Shown in pieces: positions 15,999 to 26,022 of a stretch of DNA of 64,000 bases (positions within the stretch are counted from its first letter, which is position 1; the number at the start of each line of letters is the position of its first letter). This DNA comes from Actinomycetales bacterium. Lineage in GTDB: Bacteria; Actinomycetota; Actinomycetes; Actinomycetales; Microbacteriaceae. Below the pieces are notes generated by a model. That model saw nothing but the letters and a program-made list of their open reading frames with translations. It was not told where the DNA came from and did no database searches. The DNA lies in contig JAFKEN010000009.1 in NCBI GenBank assembly GCA_017308515.1, positions 62,001 through 126,000 of the forward strand, read 5' to 3'. The translations under genes and the position numbers were made by a program.

Positions 15999-18803
15999 AT
16001 GGCCACCAGCACCCGGTCGTCGAACGCGCGTGCCCGCGGGGCCTCGTCGCGCTCCGGATCGGGCCGCGGCACGAGCCGCACGCAGGCGCAGACGAAGAAG
16101 CTGCCCGCCTCACGCTCGCGCGGCCGCCAGCGGGTCGACGAGCCCGGCGTCGGCTCGAGCGTCTGGATGGGCGCCGCCCACGCCGTCGGCGGCGCGGCCC
16201 GGCTGTTCGGCAAGGAGACCCTCGCGCCCGAGGAGCGGCGAGACGGGGTGCCGTTCCTGCTCGTGCTGCTGGCGATCGTCGGCGCGGTCGTGGAGTGGTT
16301 CAACCCGAACTCCGACGTCGCCATCGCCCTCGACGCCTACACCTTCGGCGGCCTGCTCGGGCGGGTCGCGTTCGCCCTGCCGGTCATCATGGTGGTCGTC
16401 GCGGTGTGGCTGTTCCGGCATCCCTCGAGCGTCCACGACAACGGGCGGATCGGCATCGGCTTCGGCGTGCTGCTCGCCTCGGTCGCCTCGATCTGCCACG
16501 TCGCGGGGGGAAGCCCCGCGTTCTCCGACGGGGCGGTCGCGCTCGCTCGGGCCGGCGGGATCCTCGGCCTGTTCTTCACCTGGCCGTTCGTGCAGATCGG
16601 CGCCCCCTGGCTCGCGATGCTGTTCGCGATCGCCGCGCTCGCGCTCTCGGTGCTGATCATCGCGAAGACCCCGCCGAACCGCATCGGCCGCCGGCTGCAC
16701 GAGGGCTACGCCTACCTGTTCGGCGCCGAGCTGCCCGAGCCGCGCGAGAAGACCCGGCGCGGTGCCCCGGCGGATGCGGCGGGCGACACCGCCGGATTCG
16801 ACGGCCTCACCGAGCTGGGCCTCGACCTCGACGACCCGGAGTCGATGCCGTGGTGGCGCCGCCCGCGCAAGAGCCGCGGCGAGAAGGCCTTCGACAGTGT
16901 CATCGCGAGCGAGCAGGCGACCGAGGTCGTCGAGCAGGGCGCCGGCCACGCCGAGGCCTCCGCGCCGGCCCTCGGCGGCGACTGGAGCATCGACCTGCTC
17001 GACGAGCTCGAGAAGGCCGAGACGGCCGTGCAGCGCTTCACGGGCGAGCAGCCCGCCCTCGGCGGATCCGACGACGCCCCCGGCGGCCGCGGCGCCGACT
17101 CGCACTTCGCCGAGCTGCTGCCCACGACGCCCGACGCCGCGCCCCGCGACGACCCGGAGCGGGCGGCGCCGACCCCGGCGCGCTCGACGCCGCGCCGCCC
17201 GTACCGCCTCCCGCCGGCCTCGGTGCTGGGGGCCGGCACGCCCCCGAAGGCGCGCACCAGCGCGAACGACGAGATCATCGCCGCGATCACGGGCGTGCTG
17301 CAGCAGTTCCAGGTCGACGCGAAGGTCACCGGCTTCAGCCGCGGCCCGAGTGTGACGCGCTACGAGATCGAGCTCGGCACCGGCGTCAAGGTCGAGCGGG
17401 TCACGGCGCTCGCGAAGAACCTCTCCTACGCGGTCGCGTCGAATGAGGTGCAGATCCTGTCGCCGATCCCCGGCAAGAGCGCGATCGGCGTCGAGATCCC
17501 CAACCGCGACCGCGAGATCGTGAGCCTCGGCGACGTGCTGCGCTCCGGTCCGGCCTCGAAGAGCCAGCACCCGCTGACGATCGGGCTCGGCAAAGACGTC
17601 GAGGGCGGGTTCGTGGTCGCGAACCTCGCCAAGATGCCGCACCTGCTCGTGGCGGGGGCCACCGGATCCGGCAAGTCGAGCTTCATCAACTCGATGATCA
17701 CGAGCGTGCTCATGCGGGCGAAGCCCGCCGAGGTGCGCATGGTGCTCGTCGACCCCAAGCGGGTCGAGCTGGCCGCCTACCAGGGCGTGCCGCACCTCAT
17801 CACGCCCATCATCACGAACCCGAAGAAGGCGGCCGAGGCGCTGCAGTGGGTCGTGAAGGAGATGGACATGCGCTACGACGACCTCGCGTCGTTCGGGTTC
17901 CGCCATGTCGACGACTTCAACCGCGCGGTGCTGGCGAACGAGATCCAACTGCCCGAGGGCTCGCAGCGCGTGCTGCAGCCCTACCCCTACCTGCTCGTCG
18001 TCGTCGACGAGCTCGCCGACCTCATGATGGTCGCCCCGCGCGACGTCGAGGACTCCGTCGTGCGCATCACGCAGCTGGCGCGCGCCGCCGGCATCCACCT
18101 CGTGCTCGCGACCCAGCGGCCGAGCGTCGACGTCGTCACGGGGCTCATCAAGGCGAACGTGCCCAGCCGGCTCGGCTTCGCGGTGAGCTCGATGACCGAC
18201 TCGCGCGTGATCCTCGACCAGCCGGGGGCGGAGAAGCTCATCGGCCAGGGCGACGGGCTCTTCCTGCCGATGGGCGCGTCGAAGGCGATCCGGGTGCAGG
18301 GCGCCTGGGTGCAGGAGGACGAGATCGCGGCGGTCGTCAAGCACGTGACCGAGCAGGCGCGGCCGGAGTACCGCGACGACGTCGCCCAGGTGGCCGAGAA
18401 GCGCGAGATCGACGCCGACATCGGCGACGACCTCGAGCTGCTGCTGCAGGCCGCCGAGCTCGTCGTGAACACCCAGTTCGGCTCGACCTCGATGCTGCAG
18501 CGCAAGCTGCGGGTCGGCTTCGCCAAGGCGGGCCGGCTCATGGACCTGCTCGAGAGCCGCGAGATCGTCGGCCCCTCGGAGGGCTCGAAGGCGCGCGACG
18601 TGCTCGTGACCGCCGAGCAGCTGCCCGAGGTGCTCGCGCGGCTGCGCGGTGAGGACGGGCCTGGGGGCACGGGCGGCGGGGGAGCGGGCGCCGGCGGCGG
18701 CGCGGCCGGCTCGGGGGGCGCCTCGGCGGCGCCCGCGGGCGGCTACCCTGAGGTCGAGGCGGACTCGTCCGAGGACGCCTGGCAGCTGACCGGCAGGGAC
18801 TGA
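15999..18803 (+). CDS. ftsK: DNA translocase FtsK
   Basis: 934 residues. It pumps DNA at the division septum and coordinates chromosome dimer resolution. A basic N-terminal tail is followed by four membrane helices (roughly residues 80-230), an acidic and Pro-rich linker, then the RecA-like motor with Walker [10 protein letters not shown] at about 553-560 and Walker [14 protein letters not shown]. The C-terminal gamma domain (about 805-870, with [20 protein letters not shown]) reads KOPS sites. A Gly/Ala-rich tail ends the protein. pgsA follows by four bases. Confidence 0.96.
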   Translation: MATSTRSSNARARGASSRSGSGRGTSRTQAQTKKLPASRSRGRQRVDEPGVGSSVWMGAAHAVGGAARLFGKETLAPEERRDGVPFLLVLLAIVGAVVEWFNPNSDVAIALDAYTFGGLLGRVAFALPVIMVVVAVWLFRHPSSVHDNGRIGIGFGVLLASVASICHVAGGSPAFSDGAVALARAGGILGLFFTWPFVQIGAPWLAMLFAIAALALSVLIIAKTPPNRIGRRLHEGYAYLFGAELPEPREKTRRGAPADAAGDTAGFDGLTELGLDLDDPESMPWWRRPRKSRGEKAFDSVIASEQATEVVEQGAGHAEASAPALGGDWSIDLLDELEKAETAVQRFTGEQPALGGSDDAPGGRGADSHFAELLPTTPDAAPRDDPERAAPTPARSTPRRPYRLPPASVLGAGTPPKARTSANDEIIAAITGVLQQFQVDAKVTGFSRGPSVTRYEIELGTGVKVERVTALAKNLSYAVASNEVQILSPIPGKSAIGVEIPNRDREIVSLGDVLRSGPASKSQHPLTIGLGKDVEGGFVVANLAKMPHLLVAGATGSGKSSFINSMITSVLMRAKPAEVRMVLVDPKRVELAAYQGVPHLITPIITNPKKAAEALQWVVKEMDMRYDDLASFGFRHVDDFNRAVLANEIQLPEGSQRVLQPYPYLLVVVDELADLMMVAPRDVEDSVVRITQLARAAGIHLVLATQRPSVDVVTGLIKANVPSRLGFAVSSMTDSRVILDQPGAEKLIGQGDGLFLPMGASKAIRVQGAWVQEDEIAAVVKHVTEQARPEYRDDVAQVAEKREIDADIGDDLELLLQAAELVVNTQFGSTSMLQRKLRVGFAKAGRLMDLLESREIVGPSEGSKARDVLVTAEQLPEVLARLRGEDGPGGTGGGGAGAGGGAAGSGGASAAPAGGYPEVEADSSEDAWQLTGRD

Positions 18804-18807
18804 CGCC

Positions 18808-19542
18808 ATGAGCCTCTCCGAGCCCGCGGGCGGGACGCCCGCCCGTGCGGGCCGCGCGGAGCGCAAGGCGGCGCGCGACGCCGACCCCGAGGGCGCTCAC
18901 CGCGACAACCCGATGCGCGGCCGCATCGTCAGCACCGGCGACACCCCGGCCTCGTGGGGCAACCTCGCGAACCTCATCACCCTCGCGCGCATCCTGCTCG
19001 CGCCGACCTTCGTCGTGCTGCTGCTCGTCTACGGCCCCATCGTCGACGGCCGCGTCGACCCGCTGCGCTACCTCGCCGGGGCGATCTTCGTGTTCGCGAT
19101 CGCGACCGACTTCGTCGACGGGCTGCTGGCCCGGCGCCGCAACCTCGTCACCGACGTCGGCAAGATCCTCGATCCGATCGCCGACAAGGTGCTCGTCGGC
19201 GGCGCTGCGGTCGGGCTCTCCCTGCTGGGCGAGCTGCCCTGGTGGGTGACGATCGTGATCCTCGTGCGCGAGGTGGGCATCACCGTCTGGCGGTTCCTCG
19301 CGCTGCGCGACCGGGTGATCCCCGCCGGGTTCCTCGGCAAGGTGAAGACCTGGGCACAGGCGATCGCGCTCGCCTTCGCGCTCATCCCGCTCTGGCCGCT
19401 GCTGGGCGCGGACTGGCGCCCCGCGAACGACGTCGTCGACACCGTGCTGATGGCCGCCGCCGTCGCCCTCACCGTCGTGAGCGGCGTCGAGTACCTCTGG
19501 AACGCCTGGCGCGCCGGACGCGCGGCGCGCTCGGCCGCCTGA
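18808..19542 (+). CDS. pgsA: CDP-diacylglycerol--glycerol-3-phosphate 3-phosphatidyltransferase
   Basis: 244 residues. An integral membrane enzyme that makes phosphatidylglycerol phosphate from CDP-diacylglycerol. The CDP-alcohol phosphotransferase signature is complete: TDFVDGLLARRRN followed by the G-x3-D-x3-D end in GKILDPIADK. About six membrane segments follow a charged N-terminal tail of 50 residues, longer than in most homologues. Four bases separate it from ftsK. The order ftsK-pgsA-cinA-clgR-recA is conserved in actinobacteria. Confidence 0.94.
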   Translation: MSLSEPAGGTPARAGRAERKAARDADPEGAHRDNPMRGRIVSTGDTPASWGNLANLITLARILLAPTFVVLLLVYGPIVDGRVDPLRYLAGAIFVFAIATDFVDGLLARRRNLVTDVGKILDPIADKVLVGGAAVGLSLLGELPWWVTIVILVREVGITVWRFLALRDRVIPAGFLGKVKTWAQAIALAFALIPLWPLLGADWRPANDVVDTVLMAAAVALTVVSGVEYLWNAWRAGRAARSAA

Positions 19543-19564
19543 GGCCCTCGGCACGAAGGCCCCC

Positions 19565-20074
19565 ATGGCGATGTCCGCTTCGAACGGCCCCGGACGGGAG
19601 GCCGCCGAGCTCGTCGACGCCTTGCGGGCGCGGGGTGCGACCCTCGCCGTCGCCGAGTCCCTGACCGGCGGTCTGCTCGCCGCGACGATCGTCGACGTGC
19701 CCGGCGCCTCGGCCGTCTTCCGCGGCGGCGTGGTCGCCTACGCGACCGAGCTCAAGCACCGGCTGCTGGGCGTCGACGCGGCGCTCCTGGCCGAGCGCGG
19801 CCCGGTGGATCCCGAGGTCGCCGCCGCCATGGCCGCCGGCGTGCGCGCGCGGCTGGGCCCCGACGCGAGCCCGGCCACGCTGGGGCTCGCGACCACCGGG
19901 GTCGCGGGGCCGGATCCGCAGGACGGTCACGCGCCGGGCGAGGTCTGGATCGGCGTCGCGACCGCCGCGGGCGCCGTCGCCCACCGGCTCGACGCGGCCG
20001 GCGATCGGGCGGCGATCCGTCGCGCGGCGGTCTCCGAATGCCTTCGCAGAGGGCTCGACGCCCTCGCGGAATAG
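19565..20074 (+). CDS. pncC: CinA-like nicotinamide-nucleotide amidohydrolase (PncC type)
   Basis: 169 residues, equal to the C-terminal CinA domain alone. It should deamidate nicotinamide mononucleotide to nicotinate mononucleotide in NAD salvage. Family landmarks: AVAESLTGGLLAATI near residues 29-43 with the catalytic Ser, RGGVVAYATELKHRLLGV, and TTGVAGPDPQDG. The link of this domain to DNA uptake in other bacteria rests on its genetic neighbourhood with recA, which also holds here. It lies 22 bases after pgsA. Confidence 0.9.
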   Translation: MAMSASNGPGREAAELVDALRARGATLAVAESLTGGLLAATIVDVPGASAVFRGGVVAYATELKHRLLGVDAALLAERGPVDPEVAAAMAAGVRARLGPDASPATLGLATTGVAGPDPQDGHAPGEVWIGVATAAGAVAHRLDAAGDRAAIRRAAVSECLRRGLDALAE

Positions 20075-20135
20075 CGGCGGTTTCGATCACGTTACAGATG
20101 GCGTCGCCTTCCAGACTTCCCCGCACTCGGGGGAT

Positions 20136-20234
20136 TAGGGTGGCGGCATCGATCGCGATATCGTGACCGTCCCGACCCGCGAGGGTCGGAAGGCCCCCCG
20201 GCCCGCCGGGAGCCGACGAGGAGAGGAGGACGCC
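20136..20234 (+). promoter_or_regulatory. clgR promoter and structured mRNA leader
   Basis: TAGGGT at 20136-20141 is a likely -10. The leader folds a perfect seven-pair stem at 20172-20189 closed by a GCGA tetraloop, and ends in a strong GAGGAGAGGAGGA ribosome binding site. Alternative in-frame starts (GTG 20163) exist but lack a binding site. Confidence 0.5.
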
Positions 20235-20567
20235 ATGGTTCTGGTCCGACAGGAGATCGGCGACGTCCTCCGCGACTTCCGCCTCCAGAAGGCCCTGACG
20301 CTGCGTCAGGTCGCCTCGCGCGCGAGCGTCGCGCTCGGGTACCTGAGCGAGGTCGAGCGCGGCCAGAAGGAGGCCTCGAGCGAGATCCTCGCCTCGGTCG
20401 CCGACGCCCTCGACACCCCGCTCTCGGTCGTGCTCGGCGAGGTCGCGCACCGCCTGGCCCTCGTGGAGGATGTCGAGCTCGGTGCCGCCGCCGGCTCGCA
20501 CGTCGTCCCCGACACGCTGCCCGACGAGCTGCTGACCGAGTTCGACGCCGACCTCGCGGTCCGCTGA
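20235..20567 (+). CDS. clgR: ClgR-type helix-turn-helix transcriptional regulator
   Basis: 110 residues from ATG 20235, chosen for the excellent ribosome binding site. A Cro/C1-type HTH occupies about residues 10-65 (LTLRQVASRASVALGYLSEVERGQ), and the acidic C-terminus ends LLTEFDADLAVR. ClgR proteins activate clp protease and other stress genes in actinobacteria and are themselves Clp substrates. The gene's place downstream of pgsA and upstream of recA matches M. tuberculosis Rv2745c. The assignment rests on position and HTH similarity. Confidence 0.88.
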   Translation: MVLVRQEIGDVLRDFRLQKALTLRQVASRASVALGYLSEVERGQKEASSEILASVADALDTPLSVVLGEVAHRLALVEDVELGAAAGSHVVPDTLPDELLTEFDADLAVR

Positions 20568-20589
20568 GCGCGCGCTCGCGCGTGACGGC

Positions 20590-20811
20590 GTGAAGCTCCG
20601 CGAGTTCCAGCGCGCCGTCGCCGACGAGTTCGGCGACTTCGGCCGCGTCCTGATGCGCGACACGGTGCTGCGCGAGCTCGGCAACCGCACGGCCGACGAG
20701 GCGCTGCGCGCCGGCGTCGACGCGCGCGCCGTGTGGCTCGCGCTGTGCCGCGAGCAGGACGTGCCGCGCGAGCGCTGGCACGGCGCGGGCCTCGCCGAGC
20801 CGCGGGACTGA
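20590..20811 (+). CDS. DUF3046 family protein
   Basis: 73 residues with the family pattern KLREFQRAVADEFG, LRELGNRTADEAL and ARAVWLALCREQDVP. Found just upstream of recA in many actinobacteria (the Rv2738c position); function unknown. Small, charged and cytoplasmic. GTG start 22 bases after clgR, so probably cotranscribed with it. Confidence 0.88.
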   Translation: MKLREFQRAVADEFGDFGRVLMRDTVLRELGNRTADEALRAGVDARAVWLALCREQDVPRERWHGAGLAEPRD

Positions 20812-20858
20812 GCGCGGCTCTCCCGATCCTCCGGCGCGACACGCCGCCGTCGAAGGTA

Positions 20859-20888
20859 TCGAACATCCGTTCGATCAGCGCGTAGTCT
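20859..20888 (+). promoter_or_regulatory. recA promoter with LexA (SOS) box
   Basis: TCGAACATCCGTTCGA at 20859-20874 is a perfect match to the TCGAAC-N4-GTTCGA box of Gram-positive LexA. TAGTCT at 20883-20888 is a likely -10, so the left half-site occupies the -35 position (18-base spacer). LexA bound here would block RNA polymerase. The region 20812-21115 holds no gene. Confidence 0.9.
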
Positions 20889-20894
20889 CCTCCC

Positions 20895-21115
20895 CAGAGC
20901 GATTCGAAGACGCGTCGTGCACGACGCGCCCGCCGCATCCCCTCGGATGTCGGACGCCGGGCGTAGCGTCACGCACGTCGGAGAGGCTCCGACCAGCCCT
21001 GCCACGAGACCCCCCGACCTTGCTCCACCGGTCGGGAGGAGGACGGCAGCCGATGGGCGCACCGAACCGCGGTCGCACCGGATCCCCGGTCACCGCCGAC
21101 TGAAGGAGACAGGCC
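20895..21115 (+). promoter_or_regulatory. recA 5' leader (about 220 bases) with hairpins
   Basis: Between the SOS promoter and recA the leader can form a perfect seven-pair hairpin at 20977-20993 (GTCGGAG / CTCCGAC) and a second stem pairing CCCGACC near 21011 with GGTCGGG near 21030. It ends in AAGGAG before the ATG. Such a long leader is unusual in a window where many genes look leaderless. Confidence 0.5.
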
Positions 21116-22231
21116 ATGCCCTCACCCGCCGACCGCGAGAAGGCCCTCGAGACCGCCCTCGCCCAGATCGACCGCCAGTTCGGCAAGGGGACGGTGATGC
21201 GGCTGGGCAGCGACGAGCGGGCGCCGGTCGCGATCATCCCCACCGGATCCATCGCCCTCGACGTCGCCCTCGGCATCGGCGGCATCCCGCGCGGGCGCAT
21301 CGTCGAGATCTACGGCCCGGAGTCCTCGGGGAAGACGACGCTCACCCTGCACGCGATCGCGAACGCGCAGAAGAACGGCGGCATCGCCGCGTTCATCGAC
21401 GCGGAGCACGCGCTCGACCCCGAGTACGCCAAGAAGCTCGGCGTCGACATCGACGCGCTGCTCGTCTCGCAGCCCGACACCGGGGAGCAGGCGCTCGAGA
21501 TCGCCGACATGCTCGTGCGCTCGGGCTCGATCGACCTCGTCGTCATCGACTCGGTCGCGGCGCTCGTGCCGCGCGCCGAGATCGAGGGCGAGATGGGCGA
21601 CAGCCACGTCGGCCTCCAGGCCCGCCTGATGTCGCAGGCGCTGCGCAAGCTCACCGGTGCGCTCAACCAGACCGGCACCACGATGATCTTCATCAACCAG
21701 CTGCGCGAGAAGGTCGGGGTGTTCTTCGGCAGCCCGGAGACCACCTCGGGCGGTAAGGCGCTCAAGTTCTACGCCTCGGTGCGTCTCGACATCCGCCGCA
21801 TCGAGACCCTGAAGGACGGGGCCGATGCGGTCGGCAACCGCACGCGCGTGAAGGTCGTCAAGAACAAGATGGCGCCGCCGTTCAAGCAGGCGGAGTTCGA
21901 CATCCTCTACGGCGTCGGCATCTCCCGCGAGGGCAGCCTCATCGACTACGGCGTCGACCACGGCATCGTCAAGAAGTCGGGCGCCTGGTACACCTACGAC
22001 GGCGACCAGCTCGGCCAGGGCAAGGAGAACGCGCGCAACTACCTGCTCGAGAACCCCGAGGTCGCGGCCGAGATCGAGAAGAAGATCCTCGTGAAGCTCG
22101 GCGTCGGCGCCGAGGGCAAGGCCGCGCAGGCCGCCGCGGCGGCCGAGGCCGGCAACGTCACGGCGATGCCGAGCGCCAAGCCGGTCGATGAGGTCGACGC
22201 GGTTCCCGCCGCCCGCGCCGCGGGCGACTGA
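21116..22231 (+). CDS. recA: Recombinase RecA
   Basis: 371 residues. It forms filaments on single-stranded DNA, promotes strand exchange and triggers LexA self-cleavage. Walker A GPESSGKT lies at residues 67-74 and Walker B is [10 protein letters not shown]. The DNA-binding loop regions ([22 protein letters not shown], then [17 protein letters not shown]) are intact, and no intein is present. Ala/Glu-rich C-terminal tail. Controlled by the SOS box 240 bases upstream; recX follows by 26 bases. Confidence 0.98.
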   Translation: MPSPADREKALETALAQIDRQFGKGTVMRLGSDERAPVAIIPTGSIALDVALGIGGIPRGRIVEIYGPESSGKTTLTLHAIANAQKNGGIAAFIDAEHALDPEYAKKLGVDIDALLVSQPDTGEQALEIADMLVRSGSIDLVVIDSVAALVPRAEIEGEMGDSHVGLQARLMSQALRKLTGALNQTGTTMIFINQLREKVGVFFGSPETTSGGKALKFYASVRLDIRRIETLKDGADAVGNRTRVKVVKNKMAPPFKQAEFDILYGVGISREGSLIDYGVDHGIVKKSGAWYTYDGDQLGQGKENARNYLLENPEVAAEIEKKILVKLGVGAEGKAAQAAAAAEAGNVTAMPSAKPVDEVDAVPAARAAGD

Positions 22232-22257
22232 GCCGCCGGCCGACGGGGAGACGAGTG

Positions 22258-22992
22258 ATGGATCGCACCGACGGGCGCCTCGCGCCGGTGACCTACCTGC
22301 CGGGCGTGCCGCGCCCGTCGGGCGATCCCTCGGTGCCCGATCCTGCGGTGTCGGGGCCCACGGGGTTCGATCCCGCGGTGTCGGAGCCCACCGTGTCCGA
22401 TCCCTCGGCGCCCGCCGAGCCCGAGTGGGCGGTGCCCTTCGGCGACGACGTGGAGGCCGCGCGCGGCGCGGGTACGACCCACGACGAGACCGCCGTCGAC
22501 GACGCCCTCGCGCGGGCACGGGCGGAGCGGGTGAGTCTGCACGCCCTCACCCGGCGCGGGCTCTCGCAGCGCGAGGTCGAGCGCACCCTGCGCGACCGCG
22601 GGCTCGACGACGACGTGGTCGCCGCCGAGGTCGAGCGCCTGCAATCGGTGGGTCTCGTCGACGATCTGGCCCTCGCCCAGGAGCTCGTGGCCCGGCTGCA
22701 GGAGCGCAAGGGTCTCGGGCGCACCGCGATCGCGGCCGAGCTCGCGCGGCGTATGCTCCACCCCTCCGCCATCTCCTACGCGCTCGACCTCGTCGACGGC
22801 GGTGACGAGCTCGCCCGCGCCCGCGACCTCGCGAGCAAGCGGGCCGGGCAGCTGCGCGGTCTCGACCGCGAGACCGCGGTGCGCCGGCTCTCCGGCTATC
22901 TGCAGCGGCGTGGCTACTCCGGCTCCACGGTCCGCGCGGCCGTCGAGCAGGCCCTGGCGTCGAGCGCCGCCTCGCGCGTGACTTTCCGGTAG
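22258..22992 (+). CDS. recX: Regulatory protein RecX
   Basis: 244 residues from ATG 22258, seven bases after GGGGAG; a GTG directly before is possible. RecX binds RecA filaments and limits their activity. The three-helix RecX repeats start near residue 80 (ALARARAERVSLHALTRRGLSQREVE) and run to the end. The first 70 residues are an extra Pro/Val/Ser/Asp-rich segment containing an imperfect repeat (PAVSGPT, PAVSEPT), longer than in typical RecX. Cotranscribed with recA. Confidence 0.93.
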   Translation: MDRTDGRLAPVTYLPGVPRPSGDPSVPDPAVSGPTGFDPAVSEPTVSDPSAPAEPEWAVPFGDDVEAARGAGTTHDETAVDDALARARAERVSLHALTRRGLSQREVERTLRDRGLDDDVVAAEVERLQSVGLVDDLALAQELVARLQERKGLGRTAIAAELARRMLHPSAISYALDLVDGGDELARARDLASKRAGQLRGLDRETAVRRLSGYLQRRGYSGSTVRAAVEQALASSAASRVTFR

Positions 22993-23013
22993 CACTCGAC
23001 GTCGCGCGGGCGC

Positions 23014-23019
23014 TAGGTT
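23014..23019 (+). promoter_or_regulatory. -10 TAGGTT of the small lipoprotein gene
   Basis: TAGGTT six bases before ATG 23026; leaderless pattern. Confidence 0.5.
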
Positions 23020-23025
23020 GCCGCC

Positions 23026-23436
23026 ATGACGACTCGCCGCCTCTTCGCCGCCGCCACCGTCGCCGCGCTCGCCACCGCGTCGCTCACCGGCTGTTCGCTG
23101 CTGAGCAGCGTGCTCCCCGGCGGCGGATCCGCACCGGTCGCGCCCGGCTCGAGCAACCCGCTGACCGGCACGAGCTGGAGCGGCGTGGACTCCGACGGCG
23201 ACGCGTGGGGCTTCGAATTCCAAGACGACGGGACCGTCGGGCTCACCTACAACGGCAGCTCCTACGACGACGCGAGCGACACCTGGACGCTCAGCGGCTC
23301 GACCCTCGACATCCACACCGCCTTCGACGACGGTGACGTCGACCTGACCGGCGACGTCGGAAGCGGGGGCGCTCCCATCGACCTCGACGGCCGGTACTCC
23401 GGCGGCGACTTCACCCTCACCATCACGCAGGACTGA
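23026..23436 (+). CDS. Small hypothetical lipoprotein
   Basis: 136 residues. A signal peptide ends in the lipobox LTGC with Cys 23. The mature part is acidic and Gly/Asp/Ser-rich with repeated W-x-G/Y strands ([21 protein letters not shown], then [10 protein letters not shown]), suggesting a small beta-barrel or lipocalin-like fold. Function unknown. It lies between recX and miaB with its own likely promoter. Confidence 0.75.
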   Translation: MTTRRLFAAATVAALATASLTGCSLLSSVLPGGGSAPVAPGSSNPLTGTSWSGVDSDGDAWGFEFQDDGTVGLTYNGSSYDDASDTWTLSGSTLDIHTAFDDGDVDLTGDVGSGGAPIDLDGRYSGGDFTLTITQD

Positions 23437-23476
23437 GCGCCGGTGCGCGCGGGCGGCCCCGCGCGCAGGCGACGTT

Positions 23477-23482
23477 TAGGCT
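23477..23482 (+). promoter_or_regulatory. -10 TAGGCT of miaB
   Basis: TAGGCT ten bases before ATG 23493. Confidence 0.5.
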
Positions 23483-23492
23483 GGACGGCGAC

Positions 23493-25076
23493 ATGAGCAT
23501 CCTCGCCGCCGAATCCGCCGCCGAGCCGGCGCGCGCCGACCACGCGCCCGCCGAGCGGGAGTCCGCGCCGCGGCGCTACGAGGTGCGCACCTTCGGCTGC
23601 CAGATGAACGTGCACGACTCGGAGCGCCTCTCCGGCTCGCTCGAAGCCGCCGGCTACGTCGCCGCGGCCGCCGGCGAGCGCGCCGACATCGTCGTGATCA
23701 ACACCTGTGCGGTGCGTGAGAACGCCGACAACAAGCTCTACGGCACCCTCGGCCACCTCGCCGCCGCCAAGCGCGAGCACGAGGGCCTGCAGATCGCCGT
23801 CGGGGGCTGCCTCGCCCAGAAGGACAAGCAGACCATCCTCGACCGCGCCCCCTGGGTCGACGTCGTGTTCGGCACCCACAACATGGGCTCCCTGCCGACC
23901 CTCCTCGAGCGGGCCCGACACAACGGCGAGGCGCAGCTCGAGATCCTCGACGCCCTCGAGACCTTCCCGTCGACGCTCCCGACCAAGCGCGAGTCCGCCG
24001 CGAGCGGCTGGGTCTCGATCTCGGTCGGCTGCAACAACACCTGCACCTTCTGCATCGTGCCGAGCCTCCGCGGCAAGGAGCGCGACCGGCGGCCGGGCGA
24101 CATCCTCAGCGAGATCCAGCTGCTCGTCGACGACGGCGCGATCGAGGTGACCCTGCTCGGGCAGAACGTGAACTCCTACGGCGTCGAGTTCGGCGACCGG
24201 CAGGCCTTCTCGAAGCTGCTCCGCGCGGCCGGCGAGATCGACGGGCTCGAGCGGATCCGGTTCACCAGCCCGCATCCGGCGGCCTTCACCGACGACGTCA
24301 TCGACGCGATGGCCGAGACCCCGACCGTCATGCCGCAGCTGCACATGCCGCTGCAGTCCGGCTCCGACCGGATCCTCAAGGCGATGCGCCGCTCGTACCG
24401 CTCGGAGCGGTTCCTCGGGATCCTCGAGCGGGTGCGCGCCCGCATCCCGCACGCCGCGATCTCGACCGACATCATCGTCGGCTTCCCCGGCGAGACCGAG
24501 GAGGACTTCGCCGAGACGCTGCGGGTCGTCGAGGCCGCGCGCTTCGCGAGCGCGTTCACCTTCCAGTACTCGATCCGCGCGGGCACCCCCGCGGCGACCA
24601 TGGAGCACCAGGTGCCCAAGGAGGTCGTGCAGGAGCGCTTCGAGCGGCTCGTCGAGCTGCAGGACCGCATCTCCGCCGAGGAGAACGCGGCCCTCGTCGG
24701 CCGTCCGATCGAGGTGCTCGTCGCGCCGGGAGAGGGTCGTCGCGACGGCGACACCCGGCGGATCTCGGGCCGCGCCGAAGACAACCGGCTCGTGCACGTC
24801 GATGTGCCCGAGGGCACGGGCGCCACGGACCTGCCCCGCCCGGGCGACGTGGTCAGCGTGCGCGTGACGCGCAGCACCCCGCACTTCCTCTTCGCGGCCG
24901 CCGACGGCGACACGCTGCCGGTGCGCCGCACCCGCGCCGGCGCCGCCTGGGACCGGGCGCAGGCCGACAGCTGCGCCGTGCCCACCCCGGTCGGGGCCGG
25001 AGCGGTCGACGCGGGCGCCGGCCGCGCGGTCTCGCTCGGCCTGCCGACCCTGCGCGTCGGGGCGCCGGAGCACTGA
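23493..25076 (+). CDS. miaB: tRNA-2-methylthio-N6-dimethylallyladenosine synthase MiaB
   Basis: 527 residues. A radical SAM methylthiotransferase acting on A37 of tRNAs already prenylated by MiaA. The N-terminal UPF0004 domain has its three Cys (FGCQMN, NTCAVRE, GGCLAQ). The radical SAM cluster is CNNTCTFC, and the TRAM domain is near residues 400-470. A C-terminal extension of about 50 Ala/Gly-rich residues follows. miaA starts four bases after the stop, so substrate and modifying enzymes are coupled. Confidence 0.96.
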   Translation: MSILAAESAAEPARADHAPAERESAPRRYEVRTFGCQMNVHDSERLSGSLEAAGYVAAAAGERADIVVINTCAVRENADNKLYGTLGHLAAAKREHEGLQIAVGGCLAQKDKQTILDRAPWVDVVFGTHNMGSLPTLLERARHNGEAQLEILDALETFPSTLPTKRESAASGWVSISVGCNNTCTFCIVPSLRGKERDRRPGDILSEIQLLVDDGAIEVTLLGQNVNSYGVEFGDRQAFSKLLRAAGEIDGLERIRFTSPHPAAFTDDVIDAMAETPTVMPQLHMPLQSGSDRILKAMRRSYRSERFLGILERVRARIPHAAISTDIIVGFPGETEEDFAETLRVVEAARFASAFTFQYSIRAGTPAATMEHQVPKEVVQERFERLVELQDRISAEENAALVGRPIEVLVAPGEGRRDGDTRRISGRAEDNRLVHVDVPEGTGATDLPRPGDVVSVRVTRSTPHFLFAAADGDTLPVRRTRAGAAWDRAQADSCAVPTPVGAGAVDAGAGRAVSLGLPTLRVGAPEH

Positions 25077-25080
25077 CGCG

Positions 25081-26022
25081 GTGAGCGCCGAGCTCGTGGC
25101 CGTCGTCGGGGCCACCGGCACCGGCAAGTCGGAGCTCGCCCTCGACCTCGCCGAGTCGCTCGCGGCCGAAGGCCGGCCCGCCGAGATCGTCAACGCCGAC
25201 GCGATGCAGCTCTACCGCGGCATGGACGTCGGCACGGCGAAGCTCCCGATCGGCGCCCGCCGGGGCATCCCGCACCACCTGCTCGACGTGCTCGACCCGC
25301 GCGAGGAGGCGAGCGTCGCCGCGTACCAGGGCGAGGCGCGCGCCGCGATCGCGGCGATCCACGAGCGGGGCGCCGTGGCGATCCTCGTGGGTGGCAGCGG
25401 CCTCTACGTCTCGAGCGTGCTCTACGACTTCCGCTTCCCCGGAACCGACGAGAGCGTCCGCGCCCGATGGGAGGCCCGGCTCGAGGCCGAGGGACCGGGG
25501 GTGCTGCATCGCGAGCTCGCGCGGCGGGATCCCGCGGCGGCGACCGCGATCGGCCCGCACAACGGCCGTCGGCTGGTGCGCGCCCTCGAGGTGGGGGAGA
25601 TCACGGGGGAGAGCTTCGGCGGCGGGCTCGACGCCGAGCAGCGCCCGTGGCGCCCCGCGGTCGTGCTCGCGCTGCGGGAGGAGCGGTCGACCCTCGTGCC
25701 GCGCCTCGACGCGCGGGTCGAGCAGATGTGGCGCGATGGGCTCGTGGCCGAGGCGAGGGCCCTGCGCGAGCACGGTCTCGGCGCGACCGCGTCGCGCGCG
25801 ATCGGCTACGCGCAGGCGCTCGCCCAGCTCGCGGGCGAGCTCGACGAGGCCGAGGCGATCGCGCAGACGCAGGCGCTCACGCGGCGCTACGCCCGCCGGC
25901 AGGTCTCCTGGTTCCGGCGCTCGCCGGTGACCGCGTGGATCCCCGCCGCCGACCCCGAGCGGGTGCGGCAAGCGCGCGCGGCCGTCGATGCCGGGGCCTC
26001 AGTCGATACGCTGGAGGGGTGA
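25081..26022 (+). CDS. miaA: tRNA dimethylallyltransferase MiaA
   Basis: 313 residues. It transfers the dimethylallyl group to A37 of tRNA, making the substrate for MiaB. The P-loop [11 protein letters not shown] is at residues 10-20, followed by [17 protein letters not shown] and the tRNA-binding [11 protein letters not shown] near 280-290. GTG start four bases after miaB; its stop overlaps the dapF GTG (GTGA). Confidence 0.96.
   Translation: MSAELVAVVGATGTGKSELALDLAESLAAEGRPAEIVNADAMQLYRGMDVGTAKLPIGARRGIPHHLLDVLDPREEASVAAYQGEARAAIAAIHERGAVAILVGGSGLYVSSVLYDFRFPGTDESVRARWEARLEAEGPGVLHRELARRDPAAATAIGPHNGRRLVRALEVGEITGESFGGGLDAEQRPWRPAVVLALREERSTLVPRLDARVEQMWRDGLVAEARALREHGLGATASRAIGYAQALAQLAGELDEAEAIAQTQALTRRYARRQVSWFRRSPVTAWIPAADPERVRQARAAVDAGASVDTLEG
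26007..26012 (+). promoter_or_regulatory. Possible internal -10 TACGCT of dapF
   Basis: TACGCT inside the miaA 3' end, six bases before GTG 26019; GGAGGGG in between may instead serve as ribosome binding site. Confidence 0.35.

Noticed and set aside
16110-18866. 918-codon open frame antisense to ftsK
   Set aside because: Arises from high-GC third-position bias; ftsK on the other strand has all motifs.
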